Of a stretch of 64,000 nucleotides of DNA, positions 35,601 to 43,902 are shown in pieces. The translations under genes were made by a program, and so were the position numbers. The notes under the pieces were generated by a model. That model searched no databases. It was not told where the DNA came from and saw only the letters and a list, made by a program, of their open reading frames with translations. Positions within the stretch are counted from its first letter, which is position 1. Each line of letters starts with the position of its first letter. Source of the DNA: Paraconexibacter algicola (lineage in GTDB: Bacteria > Actinomycetota > Thermoleophilia > Solirubrobacterales > Solirubrobacteraceae); contig NZ_PYYB01000001.1 in assembly GCF_003044185.1 (NCBI RefSeq), positions 310,001 through 374,000 on the forward strand, in the 5' to 3' direction.

Positions 35601-37396
35601 CGGTCGTTCCTCGTCAGTCGTCCGTTGCCGTACTCGTCCACGGAGAACGCCCAGCCGGGCGGCACCGCGATGGTCGTGTCGCTCGCCTCGATCACCGCGG
35701 GTCCGTCGACGCGCGCGCCCGGGGCGAGCGCCGCCAGGTCGTGGATCGCGGTGGGCTCCGGGGCGCTGCGCCAGCGGACGTCCCGGGTGGCACGAGCGGT
35801 CGTGCTCGCGCCGTTCGTCGGCTGCGCGACGAACGCGTGGTGGGCGAGCCGGGCGACGGCCCGCACCTGCGTGCGGTCGACGCCGTGCCGCGTCACCGCG
35901 GTCGTCGCGATCTCGACGTCCTCGGCGCTGAACCCCTCGCCGCGCATGTCGCGCGACGCGCGGGCGCGGAGCTGCTCCTCCACCCCGTCCCCCGGGGCCG
36001 CCGCGTACGTGTGGGTGACGTCGGCGCTCTGCGCCCCGAACGCGGAGAAGACCGCGCTGAAGGGGAGCGTGATCACCTCGCGGACGCCCAGCCGCTCGGC
36101 GACTCCGGCCGCGTGCGTGGGGCCGGCGCCGCCGTAGGCGAGCAGCGTCGCGTCCGCGGGGGTGAGGCCCAGCTGCGCGAGCTCCTGCGCGATCCGCGCG
36201 CCCATGTTCTCGTGCAGTCGCGCGCGCACCTGCTCCGCGGCGGCACCCGGGTCGTCGGCGTCCAGGGTCTGCAACGCCGCGCGCGCCCGCTCGCCGTCGA
36301 GCGGCATGGTTCCCCCGAGGAAGCTGGACGGCTCGATGATCCCGAGGACGACGTCGGCGTCGGTCACCGTCGGTGCGGTCCCGCCGAGGGCGAACGCCGC
36401 GGGCCCTGGCCGGGCGCCGGCGCTCTGCGGCCCGACCTCGATCGTCCCGTCCTCGAGGCGGTGCGCGATCGATCCGCCGCCCGCGCCGAGCACGTGCAGG
36501 TCGGGCATCGAGAACGACAGCTCGACGCCCTCGACGGTGCCGTGCTCCCGCATCGCGACCCTGCCGTCGCGGACGACGCCGACGTCCAGCGAGGTGCCGC
36601 CGACGTCGAACGTGACCAGCGCCGGCACGTCGTAGAGCCGGGCGATGATCTCCGCACCCATCAGGCCCGCGGTCGGACCGGAGTTGTACGTCTTCCCCGC
36701 GATCGTCTTGGCGACGCGGGCGCAGCCGCCGTCGTTGTGGACCACCAGCAGTGGCCGGCGGTACCCGTGGTCACGCAGCCAGTCCTCGCAGCGGTGGAGG
36801 TACCTCGCCACCTCGGGGTGCACGTAGGCGTTGAACAGCGCCGTGGACGTGCGACGCGTGTCGTCGGGATCGTCGTCCACCTCGTGGGAGAGCAGCAGCG
36901 GCACGGCGTCGAGGCAGTGCTTGGGATAGTGGCGCTCGAAGCCCTCGCGAACCGCGCGCTCGGCGGCGGCGTCCCCGGCGGGGAGCGAGCAGACCAGCGC
37001 GCGGGCGCTGCCCGCGAGCAGGTCCTTCGTCGTGGCGACCAGGGCGTCGTCGGCGCCGACGGCGCCCACCATCCCGGTTTCCACGAACCGTCCCGCCGCG
37101 GCCTGGGCGGTCCCTTCGGCGCCGGGCGCGACCAGCAGGCCGATGCGCGGCCCGGTCCGCTGGATGACGGCGTTCGTGCCGACGGTCGTGGCGTAGCGCA
37201 CGCACGCGGTCTCGCGCAGCAGCGCGGGGACGGGCAGGTCCAGGCTCGCGGCGGCGCGCTCGACGACGTCCTGGAAGCAGACGGCGAGATCGTGTGGCGT
37301 GGTCAGCACCTTCACCGTGAGCGCCTGTCCGTCGCGGACGACGTAGGCGTCGGTGAACGTGCCACCCGTGTCGATGTCGATCGTGGTCGACGGCAC
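35597..37396 (-). CDS. Hydantoinase A-like subunit (first copy)
   Basis: A 599-residue HyuA-family ASKHA protein, about 110 residues shorter than its neighbour. IDIDTGGTFTDAYVVRDG at 5-22 and VTFDVGGTSLDVGVVRDG near 265 are the phosphate loops, and LLAYGGAGPTHAAGVAERL the later glycine-rich motif. It lacks the acetone-carboxylase-beta style C-terminus. GTG 37396 has AGGAGAGG upstream; a TAGGTT -10-like box at 37453-37458 gives a leader of about 50 nt. A second, smaller HyuA homologue is what distinguishes acetophenone carboxylase (two alpha-type subunits) from acetone carboxylase. Confidence 0.9.
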   Translation of the reverse strand: MPSTTIDIDTGGTFTDAYVVRDGQALTVKVLTTPHDLAVCFQDVVERAAASLDLPVPALLRETACVRYATTVGTNAVIQRTGPRIGLLVAPGAEGTAQAAAGRFVETGMVGAVGADDALVATTKDLLAGSARALVCSLPAGDAAAERAVREGFERHYPKHCLDAVPLLLSHEVDDDPDDTRRTSTALFNAYVHPEVARYLHRCEDWLRDHGYRRPLLVVHNDGGCARVAKTIAGKTYNSGPTAGLMGAEIIARLYDVPALVTFDVGGTSLDVGVVRDGRVAMREHGTVEGVELSFSMPDLHVLGAGGGSIAHRLEDGTIEVGPQSAGARPGPAAFALGGTAPTVTDADVVLGIIEPSSFLGGTMPLDGERARAALQTLDADDPGAAAEQVRARLHENMGARIAQELAQLGLTPADATLLAYGGAGPTHAAGVAERLGVREVITLPFSAVFSAFGAQSADVTHTYAAAPGDGVEEQLRARASRDMRGEGFSAEDVEIATTAVTRHGVDRTQVRAVARLAHHAFVAQPTNGASTTARATRDVRWRSAPEPTAIHDLAALAPGARVDGPAVIEASDTTIAVPPGWAFSVDEYGNGRLTRNDR

Positions 37397-37452
37397 TGGC
37401 GGTCCTCTCCTCGGTGGGGCTCGCGCGGCCGCTCCTCGTCGACCGCACGACC

Positions 37453-37530
37453 AACCTAGGCCGAGGCCGCGGGGGTCGCTCAGGAGGCTCGGCGGAACGA
37501 TCGGGCACGCGTTGTGGGACCTGCACAACG
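37453..37530 (-). promoter_or_regulatory. Carboxylase operon promoter and candidate PucR-protein site
   Basis: TAGGTT (complement of 37453-37458) precedes the first HyuA gene with a Shine-Dalgarno-containing leader. About 52 bp upstream of it lies the dyad CGTTGTG-N7-CACAACG (37510-37530, perfect 7-bp arms), where an activator would bind. The dyad also lies just past the regulator gene stop and could instead act as its terminator, although it has no T tract. Confidence 0.45.
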
Positions 37531-37534
37531 GCGC

Positions 37535-38785
37535 TCAGTCGCCCAGGGAGCCGAGCAGCCGCAGCGCGGTCTCGAGCTCGTACCGGCGGTCCGTGACCGA
37601 GCGACCCAGCAGCGCCTCGGCCTGTCGCACGCGGTACGTGACGGTGTTCTGGTGGATGCCGAGCCGCTTCGCGGTGACGCCCGTGCGCAGCTGCTCCTCG
37701 AGGTGCACCTGCACGGTCGCGCGGATCCGCGTGGTGGCGTCGTCGGCCGCGGCGAGCGCGCCGAGCTCACGCGCGACGAAGCGGCGGGCGCGGTCGGTGT
37801 CGGCGAGCAGCAGCGAGGACACGACCACCCTGCCGTAGCGGACGACCTGGCCGCGCCGGCCGGACCGCTCCGCCATCTCGCGTGCCCGGAGCGCCTCGGT
37901 GTGGGTGTCGACGAAGCCGCGGATGCCGTCCTCGACCTCGCCGGTCGCGGCGTGCAGGCCGCGCAGCGCGTCGCTGTCGCGGGCCGCGTGGTCCAGGAGG
38001 TCGGGATCCGGCTCGTCCTCGAAGCCGATCCACGCCCAGAGCGTCGTGCGGCCGTCGGGGACGAGCAGCGGCCGCGGTGCGCCCATCGAGGCGGCGAGCC
38101 GACGGGCACCCTGCTCCAGGCGGTGGATGACGTCCTCGGCCTCGTGCTCCGGATGGGTCCACAGCACGAGACCGAGGTGGCGCCGACGCAGGTCGTAGGA
38201 CAGTCGCTGGGTGGCGACGTCCAGGTCGATCCCCTCCCCCGACAGGAGCCGCACCACCGTCTCGTGGCGCAGCGCGGCCGCGGAGCGCGCCCACCGCTCG
38301 CGTTGGACGGCGTACTCCTCGGTGACCTCCTCGGCGATCGCGTCGACGTAGTCGAAGACGAACTGCATCGAGTGGTCGACCGCCTGCATCAGCTCGTCCG
38401 GGTCGTCGATCCGCGTGACGAACTCGCGCCGCCACAGCCGCCAGAAGTACATCGTCCCCAAGCGGTATGCGCGCAGCAGCGTCTGCAGCGGCTGGCCGCG
38501 CTTGACCATGATCTCCGCGTAGTCGATCGCGCCCGCCGGAGCGGAGGCCTCGAAGACCGGGCTGCCGTCGGCGAGCATCCGGAAGATCTGCTCGAAGTTG
38601 TCGTAGGCGCTGGACTGCAGGCCGGCGGCAAGCTCGGGGTCGGAGGCGAGCTCGGGCTGGTGCGCGTTGATGTAGACGACGCACTCGTCGACGAGGTCCC
38701 GCAGGCGCGGGAGCATCTCGGCGGCCGTCTGCCGCCGCACGTCGTCCCAGGCCGAGGGATCGGTCACTGGGTCGTGGTAGGGCAT
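37535..38785 (-). CDS. PucR/CdaR-family transcriptional regulator
   Basis: A 416-residue regulator. The N-terminal half is helical (RsbRD-like; LQSSAYDNFEQIFRMLADG and QTLLRAYRLGTMYFWRLWRR), the centre is a GGDEF-like/PucR middle domain, and the C-terminus is the PucR helix-turn-helix, GVTAKRLGIHQNTVTYRVRQ followed by AEALLGRSV. It sits between the ligase and the carboxylase operon, reading the same way, and PucR-type proteins usually activate adjacent catabolic genes when substrate is present. TACGTT lies 9 nt before its ATG, so it may be made from its own leaderless message. Confidence 0.9.
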   Translation of the reverse strand: MPYHDPVTDPSAWDDVRRQTAAEMLPRLRDLVDECVVYINAHQPELASDPELAAGLQSSAYDNFEQIFRMLADGSPVFEASAPAGAIDYAEIMVKRGQPLQTLLRAYRLGTMYFWRLWRREFVTRIDDPDELMQAVDHSMQFVFDYVDAIAEEVTEEYAVQRERWARSAAALRHETVVRLLSGEGIDLDVATQRLSYDLRRRHLGLVLWTHPEHEAEDVIHRLEQGARRLAASMGAPRPLLVPDGRTTLWAWIGFEDEPDPDLLDHAARDSDALRGLHAATGEVEDGIRGFVDTHTEALRAREMAERSGRRGQVVRYGRVVVSSLLLADTDRARRFVARELGALAAADDATTRIRATVQVHLEEQLRTGVTAKRLGIHQNTVTYRVRQAEALLGRSVTDRRYELETALRLLGSLGD

Positions 38786-38794
38786 GGCGTGGTC

Positions 38795-38800
38795 AACGTA
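38795..38800 (-). promoter_or_regulatory. -10-like TACGTT before the PucR-type gene
   Basis: Ends 9 nt before ATG 38785, in the 46-nt gap after the ligase stop codon. Confidence 0.3.
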
Positions 38801-38831
38801 CCGCTGGTCCGCTGGCCGCGCGACCCGTCGC

Positions 38832-40394
38832 TCAGCCCGCCGCCCCGGCCGCCGAGCGGTACTCGTCGCGCAGCGCGCGCTTGAGGACCTTCCCGGCGGG
38901 CGAGCGCGGCAGCTCGCGGAACAGCACGTGCTTGGGCGCCTTGACCGAGCCGAGCCGCGCCTTGCAGCGTGCCCGCACCGCGTCGACGTCGAGGACGTCG
39001 AAGCCCGGCTTCATCTGCACGACCGCGGTCACCGCCTCGCCCCACACCTCGTCGGGCAGCCCGATGACGGCGACGTCCGCGACGCCCTCCATCGCGTGGA
39101 TCGTCTGCTCGATCTCTGACGGCCAGACATTGAAGCCGCCCGTGATGATCATGTCCCGCTTGCGGTCGACGAGGTAGACGAACCCGGCCTCGTCCACGCG
39201 CCCGACGTCGCTCGTGCCGTGCCAGCCGCCCGGCCGATGGTTCGCGGCGCTCTGCTCGGGGTCCTCGAAGTAGCCCGGGGTCACGAGCGAGCCGCGCACC
39301 ACGATCTCGCCGACCTCGCCCGGCGGCAGCAGCGTCCCCTCGTCGTCCATGATCGCCACCTCGGCGACCAGCGACGGCCGTCCGGCGCTCGCCAGCCGCT
39401 CCGGGTGCGCGGCGACGGCGTCGGCGTGGTCCTGCGGGGACATCACGGTGAGGATCATCGGCGCCTCCGCCTGCCCGAAGGTCTGCGTCATGACCGGCCC
39501 GAAGACCTCGATCGCCTCGCGGAGCTTGCTGACGCTCATGGGCGCCGCTGCGTAGATGAAGTGTCGCAGCGACGAGTAGTCGTGGTCGCGCACTCCCGGA
39601 TGGGCCAGCAGCGCGTAGATCGCCGTCGGCGGGAGGAACAGCCGGGTGACCCGGTGCCGTGCGATCGACTCCAGCAGCCGTTGCGGGTCGACCCCGTCGT
39701 GCACGACGACCGTCCCTGCGCGGGCGAACACGGGAAAGCAGATCGGACCGGCGGCATGGGTCATCGGCGCCGCCATCGCCATCACCGGCGGCCGCTCGGG
39801 CTCCGGCATGTGGGCGGCGAACGCGAGGTTCATGAGCTCGACCATGCCGTGCGTGAGCTGCACGGCCTTCGAGCGGCCGGTCGTCCCGCCCGTCGGGAAG
39901 AGGACGGCCGGGTGGTCGCGGTCGTGGGGCGGGCGCGGCACCCGCGCCCCCTCGGCCGCCATCCACTCCGCGAGCACCGGGTCGCCGTCACGCCCTCCCG
40001 TGTCCAGGCAGACGGCCGTGTGGACCTGCGGCAGCTCCGCGCGGATCTCGTCGGTCAGCGCGACGAGCGACGGGTGGTAGAAGAGCAGCTCGCACCCGGT
40101 CAGCCCCAGCAACGCGACGAGGTCCTTGGCGACCGCCCGGGTGTTGAGCGGGACCCACGACGCGTCGGCGCGCAGCGCGCCGAGGATGCAGACGAAGGCC
40201 ATCGGCGCGTTGGGGGAGAGCACGCCGACCCGGTGGCCTTTGCCGACGCCGGCCGCGAGGAGCGAGGCCGCGATCCGGTGGGACGCCTCCTCGACCTGCC
40301 GGTAGGTCATCCGCCCGGCGCCGTCGGCCATGACGAAGCAGTCGCCGTCGGGTGCCTCGCGCACGCCGCGGTCGAAGGTGTCGATCAGGTGCAC
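38832..40394 (-). CDS. AMP-forming acyl-CoA ligase
   Basis: A 520-residue ANL-superfamily acid:CoA ligase. The phosphate-binding loop is LFPTGGTTGRSKAVQLTH near 170, the adenylate motif includes MTQTFGQAEAPMIL, the hinge segment GTSDVGRVDEAGFVYLVDRK is near 400, and the C-terminal lysine motif is SPAGKVLKRAL near 505. GTG 40394 is supported by TACGCT 7 nt upstream. If the downstream operon makes a beta-keto acid, this enzyme could activate it to the CoA thioester, as benzoylacetate-CoA ligase does after acetophenone carboxylation; substrate is inferred from context only. Confidence 0.92.
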   Translation of the reverse strand: MHLIDTFDRGVREAPDGDCFVMADGAGRMTYRQVEEASHRIAASLLAAGVGKGHRVGVLSPNAPMAFVCILGALRADASWVPLNTRAVAKDLVALLGLTGCELLFYHPSLVALTDEIRAELPQVHTAVCLDTGGRDGDPVLAEWMAAEGARVPRPPHDRDHPAVLFPTGGTTGRSKAVQLTHGMVELMNLAFAAHMPEPERPPVMAMAAPMTHAAGPICFPVFARAGTVVVHDGVDPQRLLESIARHRVTRLFLPPTAIYALLAHPGVRDHDYSSLRHFIYAAAPMSVSKLREAIEVFGPVMTQTFGQAEAPMILTVMSPQDHADAVAAHPERLASAGRPSLVAEVAIMDDEGTLLPPGEVGEIVVRGSLVTPGYFEDPEQSAANHRPGGWHGTSDVGRVDEAGFVYLVDRKRDMIITGGFNVWPSEIEQTIHAMEGVADVAVIGLPDEVWGEAVTAVVQMKPGFDVLDVDAVRARCKARLGSVKAPKHVLFRELPRSPAGKVLKRALRDEYRSAAGAAG

Positions 40395-40401
40395 GGACGC
40401 G

Positions 40402-40407
40402 AGCGTA
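40402..40407 (-). promoter_or_regulatory. -10-like TACGCT before the acyl-CoA ligase
   Basis: Ends 7 nt before GTG 40394 and decides that start. Confidence 0.4.
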
Positions 40408-40535
40408 GGAGCCCGCCTGCCGCACACGCTCCGTCGCGTCTCCCAATCCGGCGGTGACCGGTCGTGCGGGTTCCACAACGGCAGAGTCCGCGGGCCGCCA
40501 AAGCGCCTGTCTCCTGGGAGATCGCGGGACCACAG

Positions 40536-40624
40536 CGGAGAGGGAGGGATTCGAACCCTCGGTACGCCTTACGACGCACAACGGTTTTCGAGACCGCCCC
40601 GTTCAACCACTCCGGCACCTCTCC
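40536..40624 (-). tRNA. tRNA-Ser (anticodon CGA)
   Basis: On the minus strand the acceptor GGAGAGG pairs with CCTCTCC, with discriminator G. The anticodon loop is CT-CGA-AA on a GCGGT/ACCGT stem, the T-loop is GGTTCGAATCC, and there is a long variable arm of about 20 nt, as expected for serine. It reads UCG codons. CCA is not encoded. Confidence 0.97.
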
Positions 40625-40687
40625 ATGGGTCCGCTTCGCGGGGACGAAGGAGGGTACCGAGCCGGTCGCGCGGAGGTCGGCCGGTCC

Positions 40688-42346
40688 CTAGTCGTGGGCG
40701 CTGGGGCGCGCGCGCTCGCGCAGGGCGCCGCGGCGGGCGAGGTGCGCGCGCGGCAGGTGCAGGCGCCCGTGGTGGCCGAGCAGGTGCCGCACGACCGGTC
40801 GGTCGGGCCCCTCGTGCAGGGACCAGACGCGCTCGAGCTGCTCGAGGTCCGCGCGGACGCGGCGCTCCCCCTGGCGCTCGTGCTCGGCCCACGAGGAGAC
40901 GACGAAGGTCTCGACGTGGCACATCGCGTCGTCGAGGTCGCTGGCGACCGACCAGTGGATCGCCCCGTCGCGGCGCCGCAGGCGGGCCACGCGACGCATC
41001 TCGGTGAGGAACTCGTGCGCGCGGTCCTCCGCGACGCGGTACTCGATCGTCACGAGCACCGGCCCGTCGTCCGGCGCGATGCTCGCGCCCTGGTGTGCGC
41101 CGGGCCACGGGGCGGGATCGAGGTCCAGGCCCTCGACGGACCCCAGGCGCAGCCCGGCGGCGAGCGCGCCGGACAGCAGCACGCAGACCAGGACGGCCGC
41201 GGCGACCAGCGCGGTCGGCGTGCCCTGCGCGGTCGCCAGCTGCCCCCACACGACCGCACCCCCCGCGAGCCCCGCCTGGAAGACGAGCTGCGAGACCGCG
41301 AGCCCGCGGCCCCGCACCCACGCCGGGAGCACCTGCTGGGCGGCGGCCTGCAGCGAGCTGAGCACGATCATCGACCCGGCGCCGCCGAGCACCAGACCCG
41401 GCAGCGCGACCGGCAGCGACGGGGCGAGCGCCACCGTCCCCAGGGCGCCCGCCGCGAACAGCACGGTCGCCCCCGCGACGATCGCGTCGATCGGCACCGC
41501 GCGCGCCCGCAGCCGCGGCACCACGAGCAGGGCGCCGAGCACGCCGCCGACGCCGAACGCGCCGAACGCGAGGCCGTAGCCGCTCGCGCCCGCGCCCAGG
41601 TCGTCGCGGACGGCGACCGCCAGCAGCGCGGGGAACGCCGCGAAGCAGAAGACGTGCAGCAGCTGACGGGCCAGCACGAGCTGCAGCGGGGGCGCGTGCC
41701 GCACGTACCGCGCCCCGGCGCGCACCGCGCCCCAGACGTGCTCGGGCGGCAGGTGGCTCTCCGGCGTCTCACGCCGCCACGCGACCACCACCGCGACGAC
41801 GGCGAGGAACGACACCGCGTTGGCGGCGAACGCCCAGCCCGCACCCGCCGTCGCGACCAGCACGCCGCCGATCGCCGGACCGAGCGCCTGCGCGACCGTG
41901 AACGCGACGGCGTTCAGCGCGATCGCCTGCGGCAGGTCCTCGCGCGGCACGAGCTCCGGCACGATCGCCGACTGCGGCGGCATCCCCAGCGTCGACCCGA
42001 GGCCGTACAGGGCGGTGCCCGCGAGCAGCAGTCCCGGGGTCATGACGTCGGTGAGCGCGAGCACCGCCATCGTGCCGGACACCGCGATCTGCCACGTCTG
42101 GGTGGCGATGATGAGCCGGCGACGGTCCACCACGTCGGCGAGCGCGCCCGCCGGGAGCGCGAGCAGGAACACGGGGAGCGCCGCCGCGGTCGCCAGCAGC
42201 GCGACCAGCGCCGGGGAGCCGGTCAGCTCGGTCATCAGCCATCCGGCCGCGACCTGCTGCATCCAGAACCCGAGGTTCGAGACGACGTTGGCGCCCCACA
42301 GCCGGCGGAACACCGGGTGGCGCAGCGGTGCGAGCGAGGTCCCCAC
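40688..42346 (-). CDS. MFS exporter (MFS_3/EntS-like) with C-terminal cytoplasmic tail
   Basis: A 552-residue major facilitator protein with about twelve transmembrane helices, opening PLRHPVFRRLWGANVVSNLG with the loop motif ALADVVDRRRLII. After the last helix (about residue 400) comes a roughly 140-residue soluble part containing VLVTIEYRVAEDRAHEFLTE and VETFVVSSWAEHERQ, an ABM-like ferredoxin fold that is part of this family. GTG 42346 is supported by TAGCTT 8 nt upstream. Drug or siderophore efflux is likely; the substrate is unknown. Confidence 0.9.
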   Translation of the reverse strand: MGTSLAPLRHPVFRRLWGANVVSNLGFWMQQVAAGWLMTELTGSPALVALLATAAALPVFLLALPAGALADVVDRRRLIIATQTWQIAVSGTMAVLALTDVMTPGLLLAGTALYGLGSTLGMPPQSAIVPELVPREDLPQAIALNAVAFTVAQALGPAIGGVLVATAGAGWAFAANAVSFLAVVAVVVAWRRETPESHLPPEHVWGAVRAGARYVRHAPPLQLVLARQLLHVFCFAAFPALLAVAVRDDLGAGASGYGLAFGAFGVGGVLGALLVVPRLRARAVPIDAIVAGATVLFAAGALGTVALAPSLPVALPGLVLGGAGSMIVLSSLQAAAQQVLPAWVRGRGLAVSQLVFQAGLAGGAVVWGQLATAQGTPTALVAAAVLVCVLLSGALAAGLRLGSVEGLDLDPAPWPGAHQGASIAPDDGPVLVTIEYRVAEDRAHEFLTEMRRVARLRRRDGAIHWSVASDLDDAMCHVETFVVSSWAEHERQGERRVRADLEQLERVWSLHEGPDRPVVRHLLGHHGRLHLPRAHLARRGALRERARPSAHD

Positions 42347-42354
42347 GCACCGGG

Positions 42355-42360
42355 AAGCTA
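42355..42360 (-). promoter_or_regulatory. -10-like TAGCTT before the MFS gene
   Basis: Ends 8 nt before GTG 42346. Confidence 0.35.
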
Positions 42361-42418
42361 CTCCCGCGCGCGCGGGGCCGCGACCGGGACGGCGACGCCC
42401 CGGGCGCGGCGGGTCGGG

Positions 42419-42658
42419 CTACAGGTAGCCGGGCGTCTCGTCGCCCGGGAAGGCGGCGGCGAGCGCCGAGTCCAGCTCGGCGGGGCTCATCGCGACGTCC
42501 GGACGGACCGGGGTCGCCGGTCGGGGCGCGAACGGGGCCGGGACGACCGCGGTCGGGCGGACCTCGTGCGGGCGGCCGCGCAGGCGACTGGCGGTCACGG
42601 CGCCACCGACGGCGCAGGCGCCTCCGAAGAGCAGGGTGCGGGTGGGGACGACGGACAT
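42419..42658 (-). CDS. Small membrane-anchored protein of unknown function
   Basis: A 79-residue protein. A weakly hydrophobic N-terminal segment (LLFGGACAVGGAVTA) could be a signal anchor; the rest is Pro/Ala-rich with a conserved-looking tail MSPAELDSALAAAFPGDETP. GGAG precedes ATG 42658 at normal spacing. No family recognised. It lies between the MFS gene and the divergent reductase. Confidence 0.55.
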   Translation of the reverse strand: MSVVPTRTLLFGGACAVGGAVTASRLRGRPHEVRPTAVVPAPFAPRPATPVRPDVAMSPAELDSALAAAFPGDETPGYL

Positions 42659-42779
42659 GCGTGTCACTCCAGTGTGCTCGGGGGTGGGGCACCGACCATC
42701 CCACCCTCACCCGCGGGCACAAGCGATCCCCGGCACGGACCCGCCGTCCGGGGGGCGGCGGTCTGCGAGGATCGCGGCC

Positions 42780-43865
42780 ATGAGCGACAGCGCGTCCTGC
42801 TTCGTCACCGGCGGCACCGGGTTCCTCGGCCGCTTCGTCATCGCCGAGCTGCTGCGCCGCGGCGCGACCGTGCACGCCCTCGTGCGGCCGCAGTCCGCCG
42901 GACGGCTCCAGGCGATCGCCGACGACCTGCAGGCGGGCGAGCGCCTGATCGCGGTCCCGGGCGACATCGCCCGCGACGGCCTGACGCTCGAGCCGTTCGA
43001 CGCGCCGATCGACCACCTCGTGCACCTCGCGGCGATCTACGACATGGACGCCTCCGCGGAGGCGATGGCCGAGGCCAACGTCGAGGGCACGCGGCGCGTC
43101 CTCGCGTTCGCCGCCGCGCACGACGCGGGCCGCTTCCACATGATCTCCTCGGTCGCCTCGGCCGGCACGTACGCGGGCTCCTACCCGGAGGCGGACTGCC
43201 GCCTGGGCCAGTCGTTCACGCATCCGTACCACCAGTCGAAGTACGACTCCGAGGTGCTCGTCCGCGAGACGGCCGCGATGCCGTTCCGGATCTACCGGCC
43301 GGGCGCGGTCGTCGGGACCACGACGACCGGGGAGACCGACAAGCTCGACGGCGTCTACGCGCTGTTCCCGCTCGCGGCCGCGCTGCGGGGCGTGCCGTCG
43401 CTCGCGGTCGTCCCGGTCCCGAAGATGGGCCGGCTGCCCACCGTCCCCGTCGACCGGTGCGCGGAGGCGATCGCGCACATCGCGCTGACCGACGACCCCG
43501 CCCACGGCGACACGTTCGGCCTGACCGCCAGCGAGGACGAGCGCGTGCACGACATCCTCGCCGCGCTGTGCGCCCACGTCCGCGGGCCGCGGATCGTCGC
43601 GGCCCTGCCCGAGAGCACCGGGTCGGTCGCGTTCCTCGCCGGCCAGCTCGCCGGGCGCCTGCCCGTCGTCGGCGGCGTGCGCGACCGGACGCTCACGGCG
43701 ATCGGCGTCTCCCCCGGACTGATCGACGCCGCGCCGTTCCGCTGCCACTTCGAGACCTCTCGCACGCGCGCCGCGCTCGCCGGCAGCGGGATCGATCTGC
43801 CGCCGATCGCCGACTACCTGCCCGCCCTGTGGGACGGCTGGAAGCGGATGAGGCGCGCCGGCTAG
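42780..43865 (+). CDS. Extended SDR / NAD-dependent epimerase-like reductase (NAD_binding_4 type)
   Basis: A 361-residue extended SDR. TGGTGFLGRFVIAELLRRG at 10-28 binds NADP(H), with R next to the beta-2 strand (LVRPQ). The catalytic Tyr/Lys pair is HQSKYDSEV-like YHQSKYDSEVLVRE near 155. The long insert and YRPGAVVGTTTTGETDK are typical of the male-sterility/fatty-acyl-reductase-like branch (NAD_binding_4). It could reduce an acyl or carbonyl lipid. It converges on the next SDR across a poly-C tract. Confidence 0.87.
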   Translation: MSDSASCFVTGGTGFLGRFVIAELLRRGATVHALVRPQSAGRLQAIADDLQAGERLIAVPGDIARDGLTLEPFDAPIDHLVHLAAIYDMDASAEAMAEANVEGTRRVLAFAAAHDAGRFHMISSVASAGTYAGSYPEADCRLGQSFTHPYHQSKYDSEVLVRETAAMPFRIYRPGAVVGTTTTGETDKLDGVYALFPLAAALRGVPSLAVVPVPKMGRLPTVPVDRCAEAIAHIALTDDPAHGDTFGLTASEDERVHDILAALCAHVRGPRIVAALPESTGSVAFLAGQLAGRLPVVGGVRDRTLTAIGVSPGLIDAAPFRCHFETSRTRAALAGSGIDLPPIADYLPALWDGWKRMRRAG

Positions 43866-43885
43866 GGGATCACGCGGTCGCGGCG

Positions 43886-43895
43886 CCCCCCCCCC
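43886..43895. repeat. Homopolymer of ten C
   Basis: A run of ten C in the 37-nt gap between two convergent reductase genes. It is non-coding here; such tracts are prone to length variation and sequencing error. Confidence 0.9.
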
Positions 43896-43902
43896 GGCCC
43901 GC

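Noticed and set aside
30989-37396. Annotation as a simple hydantoinase or 5-oxoprolinase operon
   Set aside because: The small paired-cysteine subunit and the acetone-carboxylase-like features of HyuB and the second HyuA argue for a carboxylase. No amidohydrolase or racemase typical of hydantoin use is present.
43886-43895. Poly-C tract as a phase-variation switch
   Set aside because: It lies between two convergent stop codons, not in a coding region or promoter, so length changes would not switch a gene.
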